A DNA stretch of 64,000 nt from Siphonodentalium dalli (taxonomy: Eukaryota > Mollusca > Scaphopoda > Gadilida > Siphonodentaliidae). Shown here piece by piece: positions 13,375-24,367 of the stretch (within the stretch, counting starts at the first letter, position 1; each line of letters starts with the position of its first letter). The stretch spans positions 9,339,814 to 9,403,813 of the forward strand of contig CP136063.1 of assembly GCA_032622095.1 (NCBI GenBank). Reading direction: 5' to 3'. The translations under genes were made by a program, and so were the position numbers. The notes beneath the pieces were generated by a model. The model was given only the letters and a program-made list of their open reading frames with translations, made no database searches and had not been told where the DNA came from.

Positions 13375-14820
13375 AAATCGGTCGAAATCCTTACCGTTCT
13401 CGAAAATGGTCCATACCCCATTTTCACCCCCTCGGGTGGCACTCCCGGGGGTGATGGGTGGGGGGTCGGGGTGTTTCTAGGTGGTATTTGGGGCGGGCCA
13501 CCCACCCATGCCATCAAATCGGTCGGAATCCTTACCGTTCTCGAAAATGGTCCATACCCCATTTTCACCCCCTCGGGGTGGCACCCCCGGGGGTGATGGG
13601 TGGGGGGGTCGGGGTGTTTCTAGGTGGTATTTGGGGCGGGCCACCCACCCATGCCGTCAAATCGGTCGAAATCCTTACCGTTCTCGAAAATGGTCCATAC
13701 CCCATTTTCACCCCCTCGGGGTGGCACCCCCGGGGGTGATGGGTGGGGTTCGGGGTGTTTCTAGGTGGTATTTGGGGCGGGCCACCCACCCATGCCATCA
13801 AATCGGTCGAAATCCTTACCGTTCTCGAAAATGGTCCATACCCCATTTTCACCCCCTCGGTGTGGCATTCCTCGGGGGTGATGGGTGGGGGGTCGGGGTG
13901 TTTCTAGGTGGTATTTGGGGCGGGCCACCCACCCATCCCGTCAAATCGGTCGAAATCCTTACCGTTCTCGAAAATGGTCCATACCCCATTTTCACCCCCT
14001 CGGGGTGGCACCCCCGGGGGTGATAGGTGGGGGGTCGGGGTGTTTCTAGGTGGTATTTGGGGCGGGCCACCCACCCATGCCGTCAAATCGGTCGAAATCC
14101 TTACCGTTCTCGAAAAAGGTCCATACCCCATTTTCACCCCCTCGGGCTGACACCCCCCGGGGGTGATGGGTGGGGGGTCGGTGTGTTTCTAGGTGGTATT
14201 TGGGGCGGGCCGCCCACCCATGCCGTCAAATCGGTCGAAATCCTTACCGTTCTCGAAAATGGTCTATACCCCATTTTCACCCCCTCGGGGTGGCACCCCC
14301 GGGGGTGATGGGTGGGGGTCGGGGTGTTTCTAGGTGGTATTTGGGGCGGGCCACCCACCCATGTCATCAAATCGGTCGAAATCCTTACCGTTCTCGAAAA
14401 AGGTCCATACCCCATTTTCACCCCCTCGGGGTGACACCCCCCGGGGGTGATGGGTGGGGGGTCGGTGTGTTTCTAGGTGGTATTTGGGGCGGGCCGCCCA
14501 CCCATGCCGTCAAATCGGTCGAAATCCTTACCGTTCTCGAAAATGGTCCATACCCCATTTTCACCCCCTCGGGGTGGCACCCCCGGGGGTGATGGGTGGG
14601 GGGTCGGGGTGTTTTTAGGTGGTATTTGGGGCGGGCCACCCACCCATGTCATCAAATCGGTCGAAATCCTTACCGTTCTCGAAAATGGTCCATATCCCAT
14701 TTTCACCCCCTCGGGGTGGCACCCCCCGGGGGTGATGGGTGGGGGGGGGGGGGGGGGGGTCGGGGTGTTTCTAGGTGGTATTTGGGGCGGGCCACCCACC
14801 CATGCCGTCAAATCGGTCGA
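13375..14820 (-). repeat. Right foldback arm: ~142-bp units, inverted
   Basis: About ten copies of the same ~142-bp unit as the left arm, in reverse complement, recognisable by AAATCGGTCGAAATCCTTAC, GGGGTGTTTCTAGGTGG and TTTGGGGCGGGCC. The arm is longer than its partner by about two units. A G tract of 16 or more near 14742 lies in the last unit and is a likely assembly weak point. Confidence 0.93.
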
Positions 14821-15924
14821 AAGCGACATTTTTGAAAATAAGGAATAAGGAATAGGGAATAAGTTCCAATTGTCATGTCTGTCTATTAACAACTTTTTTT
14901 CATAGCATGTTCAGTAGTATCGATATTTACCTAAATAACAAACTTGTAACGGCGAACAGAGATACCTATCCTTATCGAGCCTACATGGAAAATATCTTGG
15001 CTTATTCTGGTGAATGTAAAGAAAATCAACTTGCCGCACTAGAAATGTGGTATCCCGACACCGCTAAACAGTTCACCGAAAACACTAAAGCTGGTGGTAA
15101 TGATGGATTGAAATCTCGCCAAGCAATCATAGCAGGTAGTAAAACGGTAGATTTGTGTGGTCGTTTACAAACAGATATATTTCTACAAGAGAAATACTTA
15201 CCAAATGGAATTGAGATAAAAATTCGTCTCAATAGAGCGAATCCAAAATTCTCTTTAATTGGTCAGGCCGACGCAAAAATAGTATTTGAAACGGCAGTTT
15301 TCAATGCTCGTACAATTACGCTGATGCCAGTAGTAGCAAATAACTTGAACCAAACAATAATACAGAAAAATATGAAAATACCGATTAGAAGAGTTGAAGT
15401 AAAAATATTCACTATTGGTGCAGGGCTTAGATCAAAAATTGAAGATCACCTTTTTCAAGGACAAATGCCAAAGAGACTTTTCATAGGCTTGGTATCAAAC
15501 AAAGATATGAATGGCGATATTGAAACGAACCCATTTCATTTCCAACACTTCAATCTGAAAAAAACTTGAAGTTAGTCAGGACGGACATACCATCCATAAC
15601 CGACCATTTGAACCAAACTTTGAATCAGAACAATGCCTAAGATCTTATTTATCACTGTATCAGTATTCGGGTATGTTTGGACAAAACAAATCCTTTGGTT
15701 TGAATCTCGAAAAATACATGAATGGTTAGTGTTTCTGGGGTTACGACCTCACACCTGACCAAGGGACAAAGGAAGGACATTTGCATCCTATAAAAACCGG
15801 TAACATAATGTTAGAGCTTCAGTTTGCTACAGCTCTAGCTTCAGTGATCAACGTGATAGTCTATGCTAAGTTCGATAATCAAATTGAAATCAACAGTTTG
15901 CGAGAAATAATAACAGATTATTAA

Positions 15925-15987
15925 AAACATGGATGGATTGCATTTGGAGGAAAAATAGAGACTGGAAGTTGGAGGACTCGATTTCAT
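15925..15987 (+). other. Short tail after the capsid-like gene
   Basis: An ATG at 15930 follows the capsid-like stop by five bases, and another lies at 15934. The first frame stops after eight codons and the second runs into the following repeat array. This may be the start of the next gene of the virus-like element, cut off by the array at about 15988, but too little remains to identify it. Confidence 0.3.
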
Positions 15988-18900
15988 ACTACGGTGACAT
16001 CGGTTACTTATTCCCAGTTCCTTATTCCTTATTCGAAAACATTAAATATTCACCAAATAAACGGTGCGGTAGGGTGGCCCAACCCAAAATTATATATAAA
16101 AACCGAAAACCGCACCCCTCTAGCCCATACGGTTGCCACAGTAGGTGGCCAAAGTGGCAACCATAGCCGTTTTGGTATTTATGAACCGATTTTGACCCAA
16201 TAAACGGTGCGGTAGGGTGGCCCACCCCAAAGTTAGATATAAAACATGAAAACCGCACCACTCTAACCCACACGGTTGCCACAGTAGGTGGCCAAAGTGG
16301 CAACCATAGCAGTTTTGGTATTTATGAACCGATTTTGACCCAATAAACGGTGCGATAGGGTGGCCCACCCCAAAATTAGATATAAAAACCGAAAACCGCA
16401 CCCCTCTAGCCCACACGGTTGTCACAGTAGGTGGCCAAAGTGGCAACCATAGCCGTTTTGGTATTTATGAACCGATTTTGACCCAATAAATGGTGCGGTA
16501 GGGTTGCCCACCCCAAAATTAGATATAAAAACCGAAAACCGCACCCATCTAGCCCATACGGTTGCCACAGTAGGTGGCCAAAGTGGCAACCATAGCCGTT
16601 TTGGTATTTATTAACCGATTTTGACCAAATAAACGGTGCGGCAGGGTGGCCCCCTCCAAAATTAGATATAAAAACCGAAAACCGCACTCCTCTAGCCCAT
16701 ACGGTTGCCACAGTAGGTGGTCAAAGTGTCAACCATAGCAGTTTTGGTATTTATGAACCGATTTTGACCAAATAAACGGTGCGGTAGGGTGGCCCACCCA
16801 AAAATTAGATATAAAAAACGAAAACCGCACCCCTCTAGCCCATACGGTTGCCACAGTAGGTGGCCAATGTGGCAACCATAGCCGTTTTTGGTATTTATGA
16901 ACCGATTTTGACCCAATAAACGGTGCGGTAGGGTGGCCCACCCCAAAATTAGATATAAAACCGAAACCGCACCCCTCTAGCCCATACGGTTGTCACAGTA
17001 TGTGGCCAAAGTGGCAACCATAGCCGTTTTGGTATTTATGAACCGATTTTGACCCAACAAATGGTGCGGTAGGGTGGCCCACCCCAAAATTAGATATAAA
17101 AACCGAAAACCGCACCCCTCTAGCCCATACGGTTGCCACAGTATGTGGCCAAAGTGGCAACCATAGCCGTTTTGGTATTTATTAACCGATTTTGACCCAA
17201 TAAACGGTGCGGTAGGGTGGCCCACTTCAAAATTAGATTTAAAAACCGAAAACCGCACCCCTCTAGCCCATACGGTTGCCACAGTATGTGGCCAAATTGG
17301 CAACCATAGCCGTTTTGGTCTTTATGAACCGATTTTGACCAAATAAATGGTGCGGTAGGATGGCCCACCCCAAAATTAGATATAAAAACCGAAAACCGCA
17401 CCCATCTAGACCACACGGTTGACACAGTAGGTGGCCAAAGTGGCAACCATAGCAGTTTTGGTATTTATGAACCGATTTTGACCAAATAAACGGTGCGGTA
17501 GGGTGGCCCACCCCAAAATTAGATATAAAACCAGAAAACCGCACCATTCTAGCCCATACGGTTGCCACAGTAGGTGGCCAAAGTGGCAACCATAGCCGTT
17601 TTGGTATTTATCAACCGATTTTGACCAAATAAACGGTGCGGTAGGGTGGCCCACCCATAAATAGATTAAAAACCGAAACCGCACCCCTCTATCGCATACG
17701 GTTGCCACAGTTGGTGGCCAAAGTGGCAACCATAGCCGTTTTTGGTATTTATGAACCGATTTTGACCCAATAAACGGTGCGGTAGGGTGGCCCACCCCAA
17801 AATTAGATATAAAAACCGAAAACCGCACCCCTCTAGCCCATACGATTGTCACAGTAGGTGGCCAAAATGGCAACCATAGCCGTTTTGGTATTTATGAACC
17901 GATTTTGACCCAACAAATGGTGCGGTAGGGTGGCCCACCCCAAAATTAGATATAAAAACAGAAAACCGCACCCCTCTAGCCCATACGGTTGCCACAGTAT
18001 GTGGCCAAAGTGGCAACCATAACCGTTTTGGTATTTATTAACCGATTTTGACCAAATAAACGGTTCGGTAGGGTGGCCCACTTCAAAATTAGATTTAAAA
18101 ACCGAAAACCGCACCCCTCTAGCCCATACGGTTGCCACAGTATGTGGTCAAAGTGGCAACCATAGCCGTTTTGGTATTTATGAACAGATTTTGACCCAAT
18201 AAACGGTGCCGTAGGGTGGCCCACCCCAAAATTAGATATAAAAACCGAAAACCACACCCCTCTAGCCCATACGGTTGTCACAGTAGATGGCCAAATTGGC
18301 AACCATAGCCGTTTTGGTATTTATCAACCGATTTTGATCAAATAAATGGTGCGGTAGGGTGGCCCACCCATAATTATATTAAAAACCGAAAACCGCACCC
18401 TCTATCCCATACGGTTGCCACAGTAGGTGGCCAAAGTGGCAACCATAGCCGTTTTGGTATTTATGAACCGATTTTGACCATATAAACGGTGCGGTAGGTG
18501 GCCCACCCCAAAATTAGATATAAAAACCGAAAACCGCACCTTCTAGCCCATACTGTTGCCACATTAGGTGGCCAAAGTGACAACCATAGCAGTTTTGGTA
18601 TTTATGAACCGATTTTGACCAAATAAACGGTGCGTAGGGTGGCCACCCCAAAATTAGATATAAAAACCGAAAACCGCACCCTCTATCCCATACGGTTGCC
18701 ACAGTAGGTGGCCAAAGTGGCAACCATAGCCGTTTTGGTATTTATGAACCGATTTTGACCAAATAAACGGTGCGGTAGGGTGGCCCACCCCAAAATTAGA
18801 TATAAAAACCGAAAACCGCACCTTCTAGCCCATACTGTTGCCACATTAGGTGGCCAAAGTGACAACCATAGCAGTTTTGGTATTTATGAACCGATTTTGA

Positions 18901-19088
18901 CCAAATAAACGGTGCGTAGGGTGGCCACCCCAAAATTAGATATAAAAACCGAAAACTGCACCCCTCTAGCCCATACGGTTGCCACAGTAGGTGGCCAAAG
19001 TGGCAACCATAGCCGTTTTGGTATTTATGAACCGATTTTGACCCAATACATGGTGCGGTAGGGTGGCCCACCCCAAAATTAGATATAA
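15988..19088 (+). mobile_element. 143-bp-unit array with a foldback-type left end
   Basis: About 21 head-to-tail copies of a ~143-bp unit (GGGTGGCCCACCCCAAAATT, AACCGCACCCCTCTAGCCC, GCCACAGTAGGTGGCCAAAG). The left end, TGACATCGGTTACTTATTCC then CAGTTCCTTATTCCTTATTC, matches the outer end of the foldback element at 11660. The right end stops mid-unit at GATATA/ACAAG without an inverted partner, so it looks like one arm of a truncated foldback element. Unit variants recur about 856 bp (six units) and about 283 bp (two units) apart. The recurrent ~108-codon minus frames are by-products: 143 is not divisible by three, and all frames repeat every three units. Confidence 0.85.
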
Positions 19089-19434
19089 CAAGAAATTCAA
19101 TTAATTGAGGAAAAACACCCACTGTCCTGAGTGGTATTGATAAGCTATTGGGGGGGGGTCTACCACTTCGCATGCAAAATAACACGAATGACACCAACAG
19201 CTTGGATGTGAGAATAATCCACCATATATGGTAGATATTCAACCAGACTGTGCTTAAGTTTCTCAATTGGTGACTGATGTACATATACAGTACACACAAA
19301 TAGTAATAACAATTAACGTTGTGATTTTGAAATTAACCATGCTAGAATATTGACGGTAAGGTGGTATTAACTACTACGAGCATAATAATAGTACTATTCT
19401 TTTATAATATATGTGGGCATGATGTATGGAAATA
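19089..19434. other. Unique AT-rich spacer
   Basis: No gene, repeat family or RNA is recognisable. It contains a run of nine G near 19150. Confidence 0.5.
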
Positions 19435-19912
19435 TTAAAGGTACTCAATCCGATAAAACTGATCTCAATTACTATTTCAATGGCTTCGGGGGTCAAAAAT
19501 ATTTGATTCGAGTCGAGGAAGTCACCCATCAAAGCTCAGATTTGTTAGATATCGATTTTAGAAATCTATTAATTTTCATTATCGGGAATTCTTTCTGGCC
19601 CAGAAGACATTCAATATTGCGTACCCTGATTATAGAGTTATCCATCCTTGTCTGTTTGAATAGAGTTTTGGCGTAAAATCTCGAGCAGGTTACCAAATTG
19701 ACGGCAGTTATTAGTACTCATCTCGAGCAATTAACAAATTTCAAAAATCAATATCTAATAACTCTGAGCTTTGTTTGATGGTTTCCTCGACTCGAATCAA
19801 ATATTTTTTACCCCCAAAGCCAAAGAAATAGTAATATAGGACCCTCTGATCGGATTGTTGTTGTTGGAATCTGTTGAGATGGGGACCCTATTTTCGGATT
19901 GAGTACCTTTAA
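19435..19912. mobile_element. TTAA-flanked MITE, copy 1
   Basis: A 478-bp element with inverted ends TTAAAGGTACTCAATCCG and its complement. Both ends lie at TTAA (19435-19438 and 19909-19912), and the inverted similarity extends inward through CCTCGACTCGAATCAAATAT. It is a close relative of 37910-38397. TTAA target duplication is the signature of piggyBac-type transposition. No transposase is present. Confidence 0.83.
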
Positions 19913-19977
19913 AGGACAAACCAATAGTTACAATACAATTATAACTGGTTTTTTTAATTAAGAGCAAGAAGAGCTAA

Positions 19978-20400
19978 TTGTGCTTAAGCACAATAAGGGA
20001 TATTCCTTATTGCGCTTATAAGCTCAATAAGGGAATCTCTATTGTGCTTAAGCGCAATAAGGGAATATTTAATTGCGCTTAAGCGCAATGAAGAATATTC
20101 AAATTTCGCTGATAAAGCCTAATAATGAATCTCTTATTAAAGAATAATATATTATATATAGTACATAAACTCCTTATAATACAGATGGTGTAGTCCATCT
20201 CCATTCTCCATGGCACAATGGGTGGAACAAATATAGGATTATTCTACTATTTGCAGAAGGGTGATCTAATGAGAGATATATTAATTGTGTTTAAGTGGAA
20301 TGGGAAGTAATTGCGGTTAAGCATAATAAGGAATGTCTTATTGCATTCTCATTGGGCTTAAGCGCAATTAGAGATTCCTTAAGTTATTGCGGTTAATCGA
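19978..20400. repeat. Cluster of GCTTAAGC palindromes
   Basis: Imperfect copies of the palindrome TTGCGCTTAAGCGCAA, joined by AATAAGGGA, occur at roughly 19980, 20045, 20075, 20290 and 20350. The same motif recurs at 37905-38470 and 39385-39490. Each has TTAA at its centre. Confidence 0.6.
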
Positions 20401-20776
20401 AATTGTCTATTAAATGTCAATTTTGATTCCCATAGAGATCATCAATGATGTCTATGCGCAAGGGCGACGTGCCAATCTTCTCTATTGGGATTCCAATTGT
20501 TGGCTCATTAAATATGCACATATGCTTAAGATACAGTCGCGCATGAAGCGCGCTCCCGCAAGTCGGGTTTTGGATCCCAGTTAATGAAAATATTATTGAA
20601 ATAATCGGTTTTCCCCAATAAACAACCATATATTCAATATACATGTTTTGGAGCAGAATTAGGCAGTCCATATTGGACACCATCATGGAATTTATTTTTT
20701 TTGGTTTAATTTTCACACATATTTATTAGTTATATGGATGGAGTTCTCAATAAACCTCACATCCTTATATTGGTTA
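20401..20776. other. Spacer without recognisable genes
   Basis: No supported coding region. The 99-codon minus frame at 20417-20716 has no recognisable motif. Confidence 0.4.
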
Positions 20777-20905
20777 CAGTAATGCCCAAAGTAATTGACC
20801 ACTTAACCACATCAGAATTATTGGTAATTTTTCAGGATTTAAAATCCTGAAAAATTACCAATAATTATGCTGTGGTTAAGTGGTCAATTACTTTGGACAT
20901 TACTG
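20777..20905. mobile_element. Mariner-type hairpin MITE, copy 1
   Basis: A 129-bp near-perfect palindrome beginning CAGTAATGCCCAAAGTAATT and ending CATTACTG, with TA on both sides (20775-20776 and 20906-20907). CAGT ends plus TA target duplication point to the Tc1/mariner superfamily. Confidence 0.85.
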
Positions 20906-20951
20906 TACGAGGATTGAGTTATCATTACACCTCAAATCCTTATATTGGTTA

Positions 20952-21080
20952 CAGTAATGCCCAAAGTAATTGACCACTTAACCACAGCAGAATTATGGGT
21001 ATTTTTTCAGCATTTAAAATCCTGACAAATTACCCATTATTATGCTGTGGTTAAGTGGTCAATTACTTTGTACATTACTG
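20952..21080. mobile_element. Mariner-type hairpin MITE, copy 2
   Basis: Second 129-bp copy, exactly 175 bp after the first, with the same 46-bp spacer (GAGGATTGAGTTATCATTAC region). The unit MITE plus spacer is therefore tandemly repeated. Confidence 0.85.
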
Positions 21081-21126
21081 TATGAGGATTGAGTTATCAT
21101 TACACCTCAAATCCTTATATTGGTTA

Positions 21127-21255
21127 CAGTAATGCCCAAAGTAATTGACCACTTAACCACAGCAGAATTATGGGTATTTTTTCAGCATTTAAAATCCTGA
21201 CAAATTACCAATAATTATGCTGTGGTTAAGTGGTCAATTACTTTGGACATTACTG
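21127..21255. mobile_element. Mariner-type hairpin MITE, copy 3
   Basis: Third 129-bp copy, again 175 bp after the previous one and flanked by TA. A more distant relative with a longer loop lies at 47480-47652. Confidence 0.85.
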
Positions 21256-22265
21256 TATGAGGATGGAGTTAAACCTCACATGAGTGTGTTGGGGATTTGG
21301 ACCTTGACTTGGGACCTTTTGTTTTTAACGCGACAAATGCGCATACACCTTATACACAAATTTCTTATGTAACCAGAGTTTTTCTTGGATAAGATGAGTT
21401 TGAAGCCTGCTTACATTTCAAAATGTCGTCAGTTTTATATTGTCTGCAGCGGAACTCAACGCGTTGAAGCAAAAGTTACAAAAGATAAAAATCATAAAAT
21501 GTGTATGTAACGAGACTATAATACAACTGAACAAATAAATTGAGGGAGGGGTGGGCGATACAGGGAACTAAGGGTTGAACCGATATAATCTTAGTCAGAA
21601 TCTTAGTCATCTCTATATAGTGCCAGAATAGTCATTTATGGACTTCTATAAGATGTTGGGTTGGTTATATGGACTCGGAGAAAAAGTGGTTTGTACCGAT
21701 GAACTGACATAAATTAGTGGAGCGATGTTGCATCGCGACTGTACTAAAGCAGCAATGATATCAAATTGGGGGGGGGGTCTGAAATTATCTATCTCTATAG
21801 ATGGCACCAGGATTATATAGAAAGGAATAGCAATTGATATACGTATACGGTATACTATAGTAATACCATAGACATATAAGTGCAAGTATCACATGATAAA
21901 ATATTACGTAACGTGACTATACCGATGAAAGAAATAAAATAAATTGGACCGGGATTAGAGGTTGGGTTGGTTATATGTTGATAATTGGATATGGAATTCA
22001 TACCGATGAAACGATACAAATTAGTGGAGCGATAAAGACCAATGTTGACATTTATTCAGGCTACGCGGGAGAAAATAGGGCCTTAGGGGTTTATACGATA
22101 GACCGAAATAAATTTGTCGGGTGATAATGACCAATGTTGACCTATAAAGTAACGCGACTGTACTGTCGGATAATTATCAGGTGTAACCGGTCAAATATGG
22201 ACTCTAGTGACCAATTAAGAACAGCTCAGAAAACATTCGCAGAGCCCTAAAATTTATTTAACACC
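21256..22265. other. Spacer with a diverged internal duplication
   Basis: No gene is recognisable. A phrase containing GTTGGGTTGGTTATATG, then ACCGATGAA and ATAAATTAGTGGAGCGAT, occurs near 21655-21730 and again near 21963-22035, so part is an old duplication. Open frames lack any family motif. Confidence 0.45.
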
Positions 22266-22269
22266 GCAT

Positions 22270-22640
22270 TTGCCCTTAAAATCGATTTATGTCAATAAAA
22301 CTGTCATTTTTCAAAATGTTAAGCTGAGACTTGGAGTGTGTGGGTGGGATACCTACATATTCCTAAAATGTACAGCACGTAATTATGTTTTAGATGGAAG
22401 AAATGAATTTTTTTCAATGATAAAATTTAACATGGAATTTATCATTAACATCGATTTATGTCGATAAAACTGTCTTTTTTCAAACCTTTAGGCTGAGACT
22501 TGGTGCATGTGCGTGGGATACATATATGTTCCTAAAATGACAGAGTCCATCGCGTAATTATGTTTTAGATGGAAGAAATTGAATTTTTTTCGATGATAAA
22601 TTTTAACATGGAATTGTCCCATTCAAATCTATTTATGTCG
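22270..22640. repeat. Dispersed ~175-bp repeat, two tandem copies
   Basis: The phrase ATCGATTTATGTCRATAAAACTG, the segment around AGCTGAGACTTGG and TTTTAGATGGAAGAAAT occur twice in tandem here and once more at about 24586-24740. At both places an AAAAGCCGAACACAA element sits at the edge of the repeat. Confidence 0.65.
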
Positions 22641-22652
22641 ATGGGAGCTCAT

Positions 22653-22859
22653 AAAAGCCGAACACAACCGAACACAACCGAACATAACCGAACACAAGTC
22701 CAAATAATGGGAAATTTCACGAATAAAGTTCATAGGCATATGTATTCATGTTCACACTATTACTATACGAAGTTTGGTGGAGTTCGGGCCAATAATAAGT
22801 GTTTTATTCGATATTTTGTAAAACGCGTTTAGTGTTCGGCATAGAAAAGCCGAACACAA
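22653..22859 (+). mobile_element. CCGAACACAA-ended short element, copy 1
   Basis: A ~207-bp sequence starting AAAAGCCGAACACAACCGAA, with four CCGAACA(T)AA units, and ending GTGTTCGGCATAGAAAAGCC plus GAACACAAG, so the ends are inverted relatives. An inverted copy is at 24368-24575 and a partial copy at 22981-23122. Confidence 0.65.
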
Positions 22860-22980
22860 GTTTATGTTCGACACTCAGTCACCGGTAATTAATTAACACA
22901 TAGATATGCATAGATGTGGCGTTAGCTGGCGTTTGAGATATATAACTCTATATACAGTCTACTAAATATAAGACCACCTT

Positions 22981-23122
22981 GTAAAGTTCATAGGCATATG
23001 TATTCACGTTCATACTATTACTATAAGAAGTTTGGTGGAGTTTGGTTCAATAATGAGTGTTTTGTTGGGTGTTTTGTATAACGCGTTTGTGTTTGGCATA
23101 GAAAAGCCGAACACAAACACAA
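22981..23122 (+). mobile_element. CCGAACACAA-ended short element, partial copy
   Basis: Lacks the left CCGAACACAA cluster but keeps the body (GTTCATAGGCATATGTATTC, AAGTTTGGTGGAGTT) and the right end AGAAAAGCCGAACACAA. Confidence 0.6.
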
Positions 23123-23365
23123 ACTTCTGTCTCATGGATTAGATTATCCGCTGATAGGTGATAATTAATATCTGCCAGAAGGGATTTGGCAGGTTTAATT
23201 CGCGAGATACTCATGCGGAAATGGTTCGGAGAACATAATACTAACCACAAAACAAATAGTTTATTGCAATCATAAGTAAACATTGTAAAATTATATATAA
23301 TAGTGTTCTTGTTGGCGACATAACATCTCTTGGTGATGGTGCAGGGAATTCTGGTGGAATTGATG

Positions 23366-24060
23366 TCAATCATAGTATATGTTCAAAGTACTATACAATA
23401 TACTATACAATATACTTATATGCAAATTCTGTCCTCGGCGGAACGGATTTGGGCAGAGTTTGTTCTCCTTGAAGTCAGTGGATGGAAATGGCTCTGATGC
23501 GTGCCTAACTTTTGTGTATATATCATGCTGTATGGTGGAAGCCGATATAAAGCCAGTGTTCAACTTATCGTAGAAACACATGCATCGAATACCGATTGAA
23601 TTGAAATGAATTGTCTGAATACGAATAAAGAGCGTTTCGTATTGTATCTTTTTAAAAGTCTGATATGCAGGAATAATTATTTTGCGCCAAGATACCTTTT
23701 GACGCTTGCTAGGGTTGATTGATCTAGTTTTGCATGCCTTTACTCTTTTAGTCTGACATGGCTTCTTGGCAATAGTCGCGGTTTTCGGTATCGTCAAACG
23801 TCCGTCAGTCGAAATTTGCCGACGATTCTGGCATAAATTAAATTGGTCACCAAGCGATGACTTAGTAAAAAGTCATTGATTTTCAATTGCTGGCACTCTA
23901 CATGAAACCATCGGTCACACATATCGCAGCCGATGCTGCGTATCTCGTGACATTCCTGGGAACAAACACCACGTGGGTAAATCAATTTGGAATTAGGCAT
24001 TGTAGAATTTTCAGACCTGTGATCAGAATGCCAAATACTGCTGAGATTGTGATTTGCCAA
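23366..24060 (-). pseudogene. PHD-like zinc-finger fragment, probably retrotransposon ORF1
   Basis: At 23794-24060 the minus strand reads YPRGVCSQECHEIRSIGC followed by DMCDRWFHVECQQL. That is the spacing of a PHD finger, with C-x2-C, then W-F-H and a final C. The first ligand is Arg (YPRGVC) where Cys is expected, so the finger is broken. The frame breaks near 23797 and continues at 23366-23797 as a Lys/Arg-rich stretch (AKKPCQTKRVKACKTRS) without further motifs. PHD-like fingers of this kind occur in ORF1 of CR1-like non-LTR retrotransposons. No reverse transcriptase is adjacent, so assignment to that source is an inference. Confidence 0.5.
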
Positions 24061-24367
24061 ATAATATCATACCACATTCTTATATAGAACTTCTCGGATA
24101 TTGCACCATAAACTCACTTTCTTGTCACTCAAATATTGTTTTTACAATCGTACGTTGTCTTTCATGGCGGGGCCCACCAAAAGCATGTTGTTTCTATAAT
24201 AGTAGGCGCCATCAAATACTGATTGCAACTAACTGTCAAAACACTGAACTACAATAGGTGAGAGACCGCCACCAACAACAATTAAAGCCTTTCGGCTTAG
24301 TGACCATATATCTGATATTAATTATCACCTAGCTAGACAGCCGTTATAGACTAATACACGAGAGAAG

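Larger units (their letters stand above)
11660..14882. mobile_element. Foldback transposon with tandem-repeat arms
   Basis: The 3223-bp insert is flanked by an identical 8-bp direct repeat CTATTAAC at 11652-11659 and 14883-14890. Removing the insert and one repeat rejoins the capsid-like gene (API-NN-FFHS region). The ends are perfect inverted copies starting ACAGACATGACAATTGG, followed by ACTTATTCCC and TATTCCTTATTCCTTATT, with identity continuing at least 100 bp into the arms. Each arm then becomes a tandem array of a ~142-bp unit, and the centre holds a zinc-finger-derived block. Long inverted ends built of tandem repeats are the defining plan of foldback elements such as Drosophila FB and Galileo. 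I see no transposase, so it is non-autonomous. The 8-bp duplication is hAT-like; the superfamily is not settled. Confidence 0.88.
11388..15924 (+). pseudogene. Capsid-like F54H12.2-family gene, split by a transposon
   Basis: The 5' part (11388-11659) begins MMMQNGSCECSKFELD and continues with PPTMTTMLESQWIEHHPISS. The 3' part resumes at 14891 with HSMFSSIDIYLNNKLV and ends at the TAA at 15922-15924. Without the insert it would be about 435 codons, close to the length I recall for proteins resembling C. elegans F54H12.2, found in Polinton-like elements. The C-terminal block (LELQFATALASVINVIVYAK, then FDNQIEI) resembles the last strands of double jelly-roll major capsid proteins, so a capsid role is likely but inferred. 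Damage: an out-of-frame TAA near 11538 with a shift, the 3.2-kb insertion, seven T where six keep the frame (14894-14900), a shift near 15565 and an in-frame TAG at 15727. It is not functional here. Confidence 0.72.

Noticed and set aside
11694-14892. Proline/glycine-rich proteins on both strands
   Set aside because: Frames on both strands across 142-bp units of a GC-rich repeat. Stops are missing because of composition.
16022-18302. Repeated ~108-residue minus-strand proteins (also at 26793-30010 and 33666-34430)
   Set aside because: The same 143-bp repeat read in rotating frames. All copies start and stop by repeat phase, and no coding constraint is visible.
20560-20600. tRNA-like sequence near CGCAAGTCGGGTTTTGGATCCC
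   Set aside because: No paired acceptor stem or A-box at the right distance. I found no convincing tRNA or rRNA anywhere in the window.
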